12,546 bases of DNA from UMGS973 sp045599945. GTDB taxonomy: Bacteria; Bacillota; Clostridia; Peptostreptococcales; Anaerovoracaceae. The notes beneath the pieces are model-generated. The model was not told the origin of the DNA. It searched no databases and saw nothing but the letters and a program-made list of their open reading frames with translations. The DNA lies in assembly GCA_045599945.1 (NCBI GenBank), contig JAZRWY010000094.1, positions 1-12,546 on the forward strand, given 5' to 3'. Positions within the stretch are counted from its first letter, which is position 1, and every line of letters starts with the position of its first letter. Positions 5,738-12,546 of this stretch are shown piece after piece. Made by a program: the position numbers and the translations under genes.

Positions 5738-6336
5738 TACTTAGCACCTCCCATTGCATTGAACTGTTCTAATGCTACGTAGATTCCGTAATGTACAGCA
5801 TTTGATGAGATGGAAGCACCTGTGATATATGTGATATCAGGGTTCTTCTTGCTTTCGTCCTTCGCTGCAGTGCATTCCAGTGTATCAACACCGATGTACT
5901 GGTTTGTGAATTCAGGAACGTGAGCCTTAGTTCCAAGACCGGCAGTATCGTTATGGCTTGTAACCTTAGTACCAGTTACCTTACCGTCCTTGTCGATACC
6001 GATCATTTCTACAAGGCTGCCGCCGAATGACTTGGTGTCAACTGTTACAACGATGCCTGCGCCGTTATCTGCAGTATATACATCCTGTACGAATACCTTA
6101 CCGTCAGCAGTTGGCTTTTCAGCAGTGTATACCAAATCGCCAGTGTATTCTGTGAATGAATTTGCGTCTGAGATTAATTCAGTTCTTGTCTGGTCTGCAG
6201 CTGCCTTTGTATTCTTTTCGATTACAGGAGCTGTAGTGTTGTTAGTAAGTGCAAGAGCTAATGTGATTACAAGGCAGATTGCAACTAATACTACAACTGG
6301 TGCGATGTATTCTTTAAAAGTATTATTCTTTTCCAT
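5737..6336 (-). CDS. rnfG: Rnf complex FMN-binding subunit RnfG
   Basis: A 199-residue protein with one N-terminal helix (about 11-30) and an extracytoplasmic FMN-binding domain. HNDTAGLGTK (128-137) matches the conserved H-[N/T]-[D/E]-T-x-GLG segment. The predicted flavin attachment site is T172-G-A-S175, followed by ISSNAV. The usual acidic residue three positions before the T/S-G-A core is not there (Thr169; the nearest Asp is 167), and the acceptor would be Ser rather than Thr. ApbE encoded in this window is the expected flavinylating enzyme. Both ends join neighbours by TAATG overlaps. Confidence 0.93.
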   Translation of the reverse strand: MEKNNTFKEYIAPVVVLVAICLVITLALALTNNTTAPVIEKNTKAAADQTRTELISDANSFTEYTGDLVYTAEKPTADGKVFVQDVYTADNGAGIVVTVDTKSFGGSLVEMIGIDKDGKVTGTKVTSHNDTAGLGTKAHVPEFTNQYIGVDTLECTAAKDESKKNPDITYITGASISSNAVHYGIYVALEQFNAMGGAK

Positions 6337-7346
6337 TAATTAGCACCACCTTTCTGATGCTTCTTGATTTCTCTCTTCATTGCCCATGAATCAACAAGAG
6401 GACATAAGCAGTTCATGATCAGGATGGAGAATGAAACGCCTTCTGGATATGCGCCCCATAATCTGATTACCATTGTAATCACGCCGCATCCGATACCGAA
6501 TACGATCTTGCCGAATGGAAGTAATGGTGAAGTTACATAGTCAGTTGCCATGAAGATTGCACCAAGGAATACGCCACCAGCAAGGATGTGGAACAATGCC
6601 ATTCCGAATGCACCGTTATATACGCCTTCTGCACATTCAGGAACACCAGCAATTGCATAGTATACCAATGCGATTACAAATACTGTTCCGATGAAGCAGC
6701 AAGGAATGATTGGAGAAATGATCTTCTTCCAAACAAGGAAGATTCCGCCGATTAATAAAGCAACAGCTGATACTTCGCCAAGTGATCCGCCGATGTTACC
6801 AAGGAACATTGTTCCTAAATCAGGGAGCTTGTCTCCGCCTTCAGCAAGTACTCCAAGAGGAGTAGCGCCTGTAGCTACGTCAGTGAATCCGCGTTCACCG
6901 GCTAAAGGCCAGGTTGTCATCTGTGTTGCAAATGAGATGAATAATACAACTCTTGCAGTGATTGCAGGGTTAACAAGGTTCTTTCCTATGCCGCCGAATA
7001 ACTGCTTGATAACAACGATGGCAACAAAGCATCCAAGGATTGCAATCCAGATTGGAAGATTTGAAGGCACATTGAAAGCAATGAGTGTACCAGTTAAAGC
7101 AGCTGAGAAGTCCATGACTGTCTGGTCCTTATGGAACAGTTTGTTCCATCCCCATTCAAAGAACATGGAAGCTGCGATACATACCAGTGTGAGTACGATT
7201 ACTCTGGCACCGAATACATATATACTTACTAGGAAAGAAGGTGCTAATGCAAGTAATACCATTAGCATTGTTTTCTGAGTATCAACAGGAGTAGTAATAT
7301 GAGGTACTGATGATACTACTAAATTGTCTCTGAATTTCTTATCCAT
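6336..7346 (-). CDS. rnfD: Rnf complex membrane subunit RnfD
   Basis: A 336-residue polytopic membrane protein, homologous to NqrB, that carries covalent FMN and belongs to the ion-translocating core. The flavinylation motif D156-V-A-T159-G-A-T162 fits the ApbE target consensus (D-x-x-[S/T]-G-A-[T/S]), making Thr162 the acceptor. Other family segments are FGGIGKNLVNPAITARV (117-133) and FMATDYVTSPLLPFGK (265-280). Size is in the usual clostridial range. The start is in a TAATG overlap with rnfC and the stop in a TAATG overlap with rnfG, where an AGGTGG-like RBS lies just before the junction. Confidence 0.95.
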   Translation of the reverse strand: MDKKFRDNLVVSSVPHITTPVDTQKTMLMVLLALAPSFLVSIYVFGARVIVLTLVCIAASMFFEWGWNKLFHKDQTVMDFSAALTGTLIAFNVPSNLPIWIAILGCFVAIVVIKQLFGGIGKNLVNPAITARVVLFISFATQMTTWPLAGERGFTDVATGATPLGVLAEGGDKLPDLGTMFLGNIGGSLGEVSAVALLIGGIFLVWKKIISPIIPCCFIGTVFVIALVYYAIAGVPECAEGVYNGAFGMALFHILAGGVFLGAIFMATDYVTSPLLPFGKIVFGIGCGVITMVIRLWGAYPEGVSFSILIMNCLCPLVDSWAMKREIKKHQKGGAN

Positions 7347-8659
7347 TATTTGTTTCCAGCCTCCTTTACAAGTGCTTTTGCAAGCTTATTAGTAAATCCA
7401 AGAGGTCTATGTGCAGGACAGATGAATGAGCAGCTGCTGCATTCCATGCACTGCATTACTCTTAATGCCTGAAGCTGTTCTACGTCTCCCTTTGCATATG
7501 CATCAGATAATGCAACCGGAAGAAGTTCGAAAGCACAAACTGTATGGCATCTGCCGCAGTTGATGCATGCTGTTTCTTTTGGAGGAACAGCCATTTTTTC
7601 TGTGAAGCAAAGTACTGCGTTGGAGTTCTTTACGATAGGGTTGGCATCTGTTAAGACAGCTCTGCCCATCATAGGTCCGCCCATTACAATCTTTCTAGGC
7701 TCATCCTTGTAGCCACCGCTGAATTCTACGATGTCTGCAATCTGTGTACCGATGACACAGTTGAAGTTGCCAGGGTTTGCAATGGCATCGCCATCAAGAG
7801 TCACTCTCTTTTCCATTACAGGAATTCCGGTTCTCCAGTACTTACCAACGTTCATGATAGTAGTAACGTTTGAAAGAATGATACCAAGCTGTGCTGGTAA
7901 AACACCGGCGTCCATGGTCTTTCCGGTAACTTCATAGACTAAAACTCTTTCAGCGCCCTTAGGGTATCTTGCCTGAAGCACGAATGTCTGAACCTTGTCC
8001 TGGATGCCTCTTTCCTTGATCAGTTCGTCCAGGTGTTTGATGGCATTCATCTTGTTTTCTTCGATTCCGATATAGCCCTTGTCCAGGCCGATATACTTCA
8101 TGCAAAGCTCAACACCGTCAAGAAGGTCGTTTGCGTCTTCTAACATACATCTATGGTCGGATGTGATGAAAGGTTCGCATTCTGCAGCGTTTACGATGAG
8201 TGTGTCTACTTCATCGATGTTCTTAGGGTTGAATTTGATGTGAGTAGGGAATGATGCACCGCCCATGCCGACGATTCCGCTGTTTCTGATCTCTTTTACG
8301 AATTCAGCGAGGTCAGCAGCTTCCGGCTTGTGAAGCTCTTCCCATAACTCCTGCTTCTTGTCTGGCTCGATTACTACAAGTGTATCCCAGCCGCCCATCA
8401 TGGATCTGACTTCTTCGATACCGGTAACAGTACCTGAAACACTTGAGTGAATAGGTGCGCTTACGAAAGCATCAGTATCGCCGATGAGCTGACCAACTTT
8501 TACATAGTCGCCTTTAGCTACTAATGGCTTGCAAGGTGCTCCTATATGCTGAGACAGAGGAATTTTAACAACGTCAGGAATTGGCATATTAACAGTTTCA
8601 CAGTCAGCTGTGTGTTTAAAATGACCAACATTGGCGCTATTTAAATGTTTTTGACTCAT
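7346..8659 (-). CDS. rnfC: Rnf complex NADH-binding subunit RnfC
   Basis: A 437-residue peripheral cytoplasmic subunit that transfers electrons to or from NAD(H). Residues about 40-80 form a lipoyl-like sandwich domain (PLVAKGDYVKVGQLIG...SVSGTVTGI). GMGGASFPTHIK (131-142) and NAAECEPFITSDHR (157-170) belong to the FMN/NAD-binding part shared with NuoF. An SLBB-like region lies near 251-310. Two ferredoxin-type cluster motifs follow: C365/368/371/375 and C404/407/410/414-P. The N-terminus begins MSQKHLNSANVGHFKH instead of the F-x-GG-x-H-P start common in the family. The ATG has GGAAGGG nine nt upstream (8669-8675). It is the first gene of the operon. Confidence 0.95.
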   Translation of the reverse strand: MSQKHLNSANVGHFKHTADCETVNMPIPDVVKIPLSQHIGAPCKPLVAKGDYVKVGQLIGDTDAFVSAPIHSSVSGTVTGIEEVRSMMGGWDTLVVIEPDKKQELWEELHKPEAADLAEFVKEIRNSGIVGMGGASFPTHIKFNPKNIDEVDTLIVNAAECEPFITSDHRCMLEDANDLLDGVELCMKYIGLDKGYIGIEENKMNAIKHLDELIKERGIQDKVQTFVLQARYPKGAERVLVYEVTGKTMDAGVLPAQLGIILSNVTTIMNVGKYWRTGIPVMEKRVTLDGDAIANPGNFNCVIGTQIADIVEFSGGYKDEPRKIVMGGPMMGRAVLTDANPIVKNSNAVLCFTEKMAVPPKETACINCGRCHTVCAFELLPVALSDAYAKGDVEQLQALRVMQCMECSSCSFICPAHRPLGFTNKLAKALVKEAGNK

Positions 8660-8852
8660 TTTTTGAGACCCTTCCTTTCTAAATATTTATCTAATCATAC
8701 ATCATTCATTATACAATAGGGCTTGAAAAAAAGCACTATAAAAATGGGTTTTTTCCAAGGGATTTCGAAGCTTTTCAAAAAAGAAAGCAAGAAAGTATGG
8801 ATAATAAGCTAAAAAGTCCCGTTGACTGAATATTAAGCGATTTTAGACACAG
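8660..8852. other. Intergenic region upstream of rnfC
   Basis: An AT-rich stretch of about 190 bp with the rnfC RBS and the candidate -10 near its left end. It contains several A- and T-runs (8726-8732, 8749-8754, 8777-8782 on plus). No convincing operator palindrome, riboswitch-like fold or coding sequence was seen. Confidence 0.5.
8708..8713 (-). promoter_or_regulatory. Candidate -10 element for the rnf operon
   Basis: On the minus strand, TATAAT stands about 50 nt before the rnfC ATG, in an AT-rich stretch. The hexamer is perfect, but the -35 region at 16-18 bp spacing (GTGCTT or neighbours) is poor, so it may need an activator or may not be the real start. No other gene-free region upstream of rnfC exists before the pbp terminator. 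Confidence 0.45.
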
Positions 8853-8877
8853 AAAAACCGCTCAGAAAGAGCGGTTT
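8853..8877 (-). terminator. Intrinsic terminator of the birA/SEDS/PBP operon
   Basis: AAACCGCTC (8855-8863) and GAGCGGTTT (8869-8877) form a perfect 9-bp stem with a 5-nt loop. On the minus strand it runs into five T residues (A8853-8857 on plus). It lies about 15 nt past the stop of the penicillin-binding protein and separates this operon from rnf. Confidence 0.88.
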
Positions 8878-8891
8878 CAATACGTTTTCCC

Positions 8892-10268
8892 TTATTCCTC
8901 CTCCTCTTCGGAAGGCTTCATCTGAATTACCTGCTGCATTACGGTGTTTGCAATGGAGCCGGCTACCTGACTTCCGCTTCCGCCGTTTTCTACGAGAACG
9001 ATGAAGGCATATGGATAGCCCTCATTCCTGATGAAGCCGGTAAACCAGGAGTTCGGTGCGTTGTCTCCTCCCACCTCTGCAGTACCGGATTTCGCATAGA
9101 TGTCAAGCCCCGGGAAGGTGCTTTCCCCATAGGTGTTTTTCACATTGTTCTTCATCATGTCCTGAAGAATATCAGCAGTCTCGGCACTCATCATCTCTTC
9201 GGTCATTTTTGTCCGATAGTTTCCTTTGTTCAGTCCGAGGTTGTTCTTCACCTTGATAATCAGTCTCGGCTCCGCAGATGTGCCGCCGCCTGCAATGGCT
9301 CCGACGAATCTCAGATAGGAGCATGGATTGATCAGGTCCTCTGACTGACCGATGCCGGCCCAGGCAAGGCTGACATCGTTATCCTCGCGAAAGACGAAAC
9401 TGCCCGGCTGCGTGGTGATGCCGTTGACATCCACTGAGGACTTGAGGCCGAATTTCTCTGTATAGATGGCCATGGTCTTGGCACCCACATCGATGGAAAG
9501 CTGTGCAAAGGCCCCGTTGCAGGAGTTTGCCAGGGCGCCGTAGAAATCCTGGGTGCCGTGGGCTCCGGTGCAGCGGATGTTATCGCTTCCGTACTCTGCA
9601 CATCCGTCACAGGTATAGGTCCAGTTTGACATGCCGGAAAGCTGGTCGATGACAGCAGCCGACGTTACAAGCTTGAATATGGAGCCCGGAACAATGGCGG
9701 AGGAGAAGAACCGGTTGACATAAAGTCCGGAAGTATCATCTCCGTCGATCTGAGGGGGATCCTCCGGATCGAAGTTCGGCCCGCTGACGAGACATACGAT
9801 GTCGCCCGTCTCATAGTTATACACTCCGACGGTTCCCTTTCTGCCTGCCAGCGCTGCATTGGCCGTGCGGCAGAGTTCTGAATCTATGGTCAGGTAGAGC
9901 TTTCTGTTGCCGGAGGAGTAGGTTCCTGTAATCGGATTGTATCCCACCAGCTTGCTCTGGAATGCGCTTTCTGCAGAGTTTGCAATGCTCCGGCTTCTGT
10001 CGCCGGTAACATGGACAGTAGCTCTGCGGATTTCGTAATCCTCGTTGTAGGTGATTCCGTCCTTTGTATTCTTTGCCAGCAGACATCCGTTTCTGTCATA
10101 GATGGCTCCCGTTGTCAGATTTCCATCCGCATAGATATGCCGGTTGGCTGGATATGCCGCCCACTCATCTCCATGGATGACAAATCTGGTGATGAACAGG
10201 CCCAGGCCTGCTACCAGAAGGAAGGCGCAGCATAGGCATATGATTGCTCTTCGTTCAACTTTTCTCAC
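8892..10268 (-). CDS. Class B penicillin-binding protein (peptidoglycan D,D-transpeptidase)
   Basis: A 458-residue membrane-anchored transpeptidase that cross-links peptidoglycan outside the membrane. One N-terminal helix (about 8-30) is followed by a short linker domain and the penicillin-binding domain. The active-site motifs are S196-I-F-K199 (nucleophile Ser196), S249-C-N251 and K393-S-G-T396. It is short for a class B enzyme and resembles the compact PbpA type, including the C-x-G-x-HGTQ-x-F...LANSCN region. It ends in a run of five Glu. The start is GTG with AAGGAGG seven nt upstream (10276-10282), overlapping the TAA of the SEDS gene. The SEDS partner is directly upstream, so the two probably form a polymerase/cross-linker pair. 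Whether it serves elongation, division or sporulation cannot be told. Confidence 0.92.
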   Translation of the reverse strand: MRKVERRAIICLCCAFLLVAGLGLFITRFVIHGDEWAAYPANRHIYADGNLTTGAIYDRNGCLLAKNTKDGITYNEDYEIRRATVHVTGDRSRSIANSAESAFQSKLVGYNPITGTYSSGNRKLYLTIDSELCRTANAALAGRKGTVGVYNYETGDIVCLVSGPNFDPEDPPQIDGDDTSGLYVNRFFSSAIVPGSIFKLVTSAAVIDQLSGMSNWTYTCDGCAEYGSDNIRCTGAHGTQDFYGALANSCNGAFAQLSIDVGAKTMAIYTEKFGLKSSVDVNGITTQPGSFVFREDNDVSLAWAGIGQSEDLINPCSYLRFVGAIAGGGTSAEPRLIIKVKNNLGLNKGNYRTKMTEEMMSAETADILQDMMKNNVKNTYGESTFPGLDIYAKSGTAEVGGDNAPNSWFTGFIRNEGYPYAFIVLVENGGSGSQVAGSIANTVMQQVIQMKPSEEEEE

Positions 10269-10275
10269 TTCTTGG

Positions 10276-10282
10276 CCTCCTT
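10276..10282 (-). promoter_or_regulatory. Strong RBS for the GTG-started PBP, overlapping the SEDS stop
   Basis: AAGGAGG overlaps the TAA stop of the upstream gene (10281-10283) and lies seven nt before the GTG start. It supports the GTG as the true start and suggests translational coupling. Confidence 0.75.
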
Positions 10283-12143
10283 AAAACAGATCATCCAGGG
10301 ATGTGATCTCCTGTACTTCCGGTTCCTGCAGTGACTGATCCTTCGACAGGGACGGTGCGGTAATCTTCTGCACCTCTGCTTCCGGCTGGAATTCATTCTT
10401 TTTTGTCATCTTTACGGCAAAGCTTGCATTCTGCCTTGTGTCCGCGGCCTTCATGAAGGAAAGCAGTCCCCATGAGGCAAGCATGCTCGAGCCTCCGCAG
10501 GAAACGAACGGGAAGGTCACTCCTGTAAGAGGGAAGATGTCTACGCAGCCGAACACATTGAGCATGGTCTGGAAGATGAACATGGTCGATGCGGAGCATG
10601 CTGCGATGGTATAGTAGGTGGAGCGTCCTGCCATGATTGACTGGAATGCGAATACGCATAAAGTGACAATGGCAAGGACAGCAAGGGAGGATATGATCAG
10701 TCCCCATTCCTCCGTAAGCACACCGAAGACCAGGTCGGTCTCTGCGGCGAAGATCTGATTCAGCCAGCCGTTTCCCGGACCTACGCCCACCAGACCGCCG
10801 CTTGCTGCAGCGGACATGGCTCTGGTCTGCTGGAATCCGGCTCCGTCAGCGTATTCCCATACGTGTCCCCAGGCTGCAAAACGGTCTGCGATATATGGCT
10901 TGAATCTGAGCATCAGGAAGATGCCGGTGAGAGCAGCCGCACAGATCAGGATGAGCTTGGAGAAGTCTCCGGATCTTAAGAATGATATGACAAGGAATGC
11001 AACAAAGAAAATTGCTGCCGTTCCGAAATCGCTCATGACGGCCAGTGCGCCGAGGCAGAATATGGAAAGCCCGACGAACAGGGTAAGATTCTTTCTGGTG
11101 AACAGTTCATCCAGGGTAGCAGCTCCGGCATAGATGAATGCAATCTTGCAGAGCTCCGACGGCTGCAGTGACATTCCGGCAATGCTGATCCAGTTCTGTG
11201 CACCAAAGGAAGAGGTGCCGAATATCAGATTGACTGCCAGAAGAAGTACCGCGCAGACTACCATGAATACTCTGATTCCCTTTGCCCGGTCAAGGTCTCT
11301 CAGGAACCAGCACAGGCAGAAGAACAGAATGACGCCCAGTATGATGGCAATCAGCTGCTTCAGAACTGCCGAAGGCTCCGCCGAGGCTGTGACGGCGAGG
11401 CTCAGGGTGGAAAGAAAGAAGGCGATGATCTCCATTTCAAAGCCGACTCTCCGGAAGACTCTCATGGTCAGATAATATGCCCACATGACTACGGATAAGC
11501 CGAGCATGCATAGAGGAAGTGCCACCGGGCACTCATCCCCGAGAGATACAATCAGCTGAAATGCTGTGAGAATCTGAAACAGGGTAAGAGCAGCAAAGGA
11601 CTGCGCCGCTTTCAGAGGGACTGCCTTTTCTCTTCTGTATTCTGTATTGTTTCTCTGTTCCTCAAGAGAAATCGGGAACAGGGTAAGATCGCAGGCGCCG
11701 ATGGTCAGCACATCTCCTGCGTGAAGGGTTGCCGTTTCTCTATGGATTTTCTCTCCGTTGATATATGAACCGTTCTTCGAATGAAGATCGGTATATGTCC
11801 ATGAACCGTCATGGTTTCTCATGAGGGTGCCGTGATTTCTCGACACACCGGGATCGTCGCAGACGATATCACAGCTTCTGGAGCGTCCCAGCACATTCTC
11901 CCAGTGGGAGATCGGTGTCGTATTGCCGTCCTGGTCCTGGATATATGCCCAGATCTCCGATGGATTTCTGGATTTCAGAAGAGAGAGGATGGCTCTGAGG
12001 AGAATATATATTGCGAGCACGACAAAGAGCCATCTGTTGATGGTTGTCAGCATTCCGCCCAGCTCCGGAAAGTTTTCCAGAAAGCTGTGGATCGCTTCGA
12101 TTACCGTGCTTGATTTTTCTGTTGAAATGCTTAATATGTCCAT
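10281..12143 (-). CDS. FHA domain-SEDS fusion: FtsW/RodA/SpoVE-family peptidoglycan glycosyltransferase
   Basis: A 620-residue protein, about 200 residues longer than typical RodA/FtsW. One hydrophobic segment (38-56) precedes an FHA domain (about 62-157) with the phosphothreonine-binding landmarks G86-R87, S101-R-N-H104 and N124-G125. The SEDS domain then runs to about residue 566. It shows GAQNWISIAGMSLQPSE (314-330), QQTRAMSAAASGGLVGVG (438-455), TDLVFGVLTEEWG (469-481) with Asp470 at the catalytic position, and FPLTGVTFPFVSCGGSSM (537-554). It polymerises glycan strands from lipid II, with the downstream class B PBP as partner. The cytoplasmic tail (about 566-620) repeats EVQ[K/E]IT twice. 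The start ATG has AAGGTG (12149-12154) overlapping the birA stop. The FHA domain implies control by a Ser/Thr kinase encoded elsewhere. Confidence 0.93.
   Translation of the reverse strand: MDILSISTEKSSTVIEAIHSFLENFPELGGMLTTINRWLFVVLAIYILLRAILSLLKSRNPSEIWAYIQDQDGNTTPISHWENVLGRSRSCDIVCDDPGVSRNHGTLMRNHDGSWTYTDLHSKNGSYINGEKIHRETATLHAGDVLTIGACDLTLFPISLEEQRNNTEYRREKAVPLKAAQSFAALTLFQILTAFQLIVSLGDECPVALPLCMLGLSVVMWAYYLTMRVFRRVGFEMEIIAFFLSTLSLAVTASAEPSAVLKQLIAIILGVILFFCLCWFLRDLDRAKGIRVFMVVCAVLLLAVNLIFGTSSFGAQNWISIAGMSLQPSELCKIAFIYAGAATLDELFTRKNLTLFVGLSIFCLGALAVMSDFGTAAIFFVAFLVISFLRSGDFSKLILICAAALTGIFLMLRFKPYIADRFAAWGHVWEYADGAGFQQTRAMSAAASGGLVGVGPGNGWLNQIFAAETDLVFGVLTEEWGLIISSLAVLAIVTLCVFAFQSIMAGRSTYYTIAACSASTMFIFQTMLNVFGCVDIFPLTGVTFPFVSCGGSSMLASWGLLSFMKAADTRQNASFAVKMTKKNEFQPEAEVQKITAPSLSKDQSLQEPEVQEITSLDDLF
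11673..11960 (-). other. FHA domain coding region at the N-terminus of the SEDS protein
   Basis: Residues about 62-157 read ...ENVLGRSRSCDIVCDD, then a GVSRNHG core and DLHSKNGSYINGEKI, ending ...GDVLTIGACDLTLFP. These are the beta-strand and loop landmarks of FHA modules, including the Arg, Ser and Asn used to bind phosphothreonine. Confidence 0.9.
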
Positions 12144-12147
12144 TCTG

Positions 12148-12546
12148 TCACCTTACGTGTATGGAGACCTCACCTGTGGTGAGGGTCTGTATTCTTCCGT
12201 CTTCATAGGATACGATGAGTCCGCCGTTCTCGTCGATTCCTTCTGCATGAGCAGGAACCGGTTCCTGATCTCTTGGAATCACATTGATATCCCTGCCGAT
12301 GATCATGGAGTGACTGCGGTAGTATTCTATGAAGGTTCTTTCTTCTATGTTTTCGCAGATGGAAAGAAGATTGTTTATGACTTCTGCGGCAAGCTCGGTT
12401 CTGGAGTAGTCCCCGGGAACGATGCCTGCAATGTCCTGTATGTCCTCAGGGAGGGCGGTTTTTCTGCAGTTGATTCCGTTGCCCACAATGACATCACGGA
12501 TCTGTCCGCTCTCGAAATCGTTCACCGCCTGCGTCAGGATGCCGCA
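12148..12546 (-). CDS. birA: Biotin--[acetyl-CoA-carboxylase] ligase, C-terminal part (partial)
   Basis: The last 132 codons of a gene that begins beyond the window. The reading frame stays open to the window edge (CGILTQAVNDFESGQ...), so the GTG at 12523-12525 is not taken as the start. VIVGNGINC matches the G-x-GIN strand of biotin protein ligases (Asn replaces the usual Ile of GIGIN). SRTELAAEVINNLL and the F-x-x-YY-x-x-x-S segment are typical of the following helices, and AEGIDENGGLIVSYEDG...GEVSIHV is the SH3-like C-terminal domain. The enzyme attaches biotin to carboxylase carrier protein. Any N-terminal DNA-binding domain is outside the window. The stop is 4 nt before the SEDS start, so it shares that operon. 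Confidence 0.9.
   Translation of the reverse strand, partial: CGILTQAVNDFESGQIRDVIVGNGINCRKTALPEDIQDIAGIVPGDYSRTELAAEVINNLLSICENIEERTFIEYYRSHSMIIGRDINVIPRDQEPVPAHAEGIDENGGLIVSYEDGRIQTLTTGEVSIHVR

Noticed and set aside
6691..7278. 195-codon open frame on plus, opposite rnfD
   Set aside because: Its protein is low-complexity and has no recognisable domain, and the rnfD protein on the other strand is unmistakable. It is an antisense shadow.
8660..8852. Redox-sensor (Rex-type) operator upstream of rnfC
   Set aside because: I looked for a TTGT...ACAA palindrome of the usual spacing and found none convincing. The A/T runs give only weak chance inverted repeats.
1..12546. CRISPR arrays, tRNA, rRNA or riboswitches
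   Set aside because: No regularly spaced repeats, cloverleaf-like folds or conserved riboswitch cores were seen. The gene-free gaps are all under 250 bp and are explained by terminators, promoters or the IS end.

Overview
The window looks like an anaerobic Firmicute of the class Clostridia. The signs are a six-gene clostridial-type Rnf operon (rnfCDGEAB), strong AGGAGG ribosome binding sites, a lipoprotein ApbE, the small NusG-domain-II / Gx-transporter gene pair, and cytidylate-kinase-like proteins of a kind common in gut and oral Clostridia. The sequence does not allow a genus call.

Layout, left to right. (1) 1-270: the 3' end of an IS200/IS605-family tnpA and its likely right end, whose hairpin lies about 20 bp from the apbE stop codon. 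(2) 278-1288, minus: apbE, the flavin transferase that attaches FMN to Rnf-type proteins. (3) 1314-3509, plus: a tight four-gene operon made of a membrane-anchored NusG-domain-II protein, a Gx (HepS-like) membrane protein and two tandem cytidylate-kinase-like paralogs. Only 25 bp separate it from the divergent apbE, and its best promoter lies inside the apbE coding sequence. (4) 3513-3543: a perfect 13-bp-stem terminator serving two convergent operons. (5) 3560-8659, minus: rnfC-D-G-E-A-B, with four consecutive TAATG stop/start overlaps. (6) 8660-8891: an intergenic stretch with the terminator of the upstream operon and a candidate rnf promoter. (7) 8892-12546, minus: birA (partial at the window edge), an FHA-SEDS fusion glycosyltransferase and a class B penicillin-binding protein, with overlapping RBS/stop signals.

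How the genes work together. Rnf couples electron transfer between reduced ferredoxin and NAD+ to ion movement across the membrane. RnfG and RnfD need covalent FMN, which ApbE supplies, so the left part of the window reads as the complex plus its maturation enzyme. The nusG-II/Gx/kinase-like operon sits between apbE and rnf and may be functionally tied to them, but this is inference from position. The right-hand operon is a cell-wall synthase pair (SEDS polymerase plus class B PBP transpeptidase) in which the SEDS protein carries a phosphothreonine-reading FHA domain.

No wholly new system is evident. The points most worth following up are the FHA-SEDS fusion with its possible self-recognition tail, the atypical flavinylation motif of RnfG, the Cys-rich tail of RnfE, and the paralogous kinase-like pair in an electron-transfer neighbourhood.
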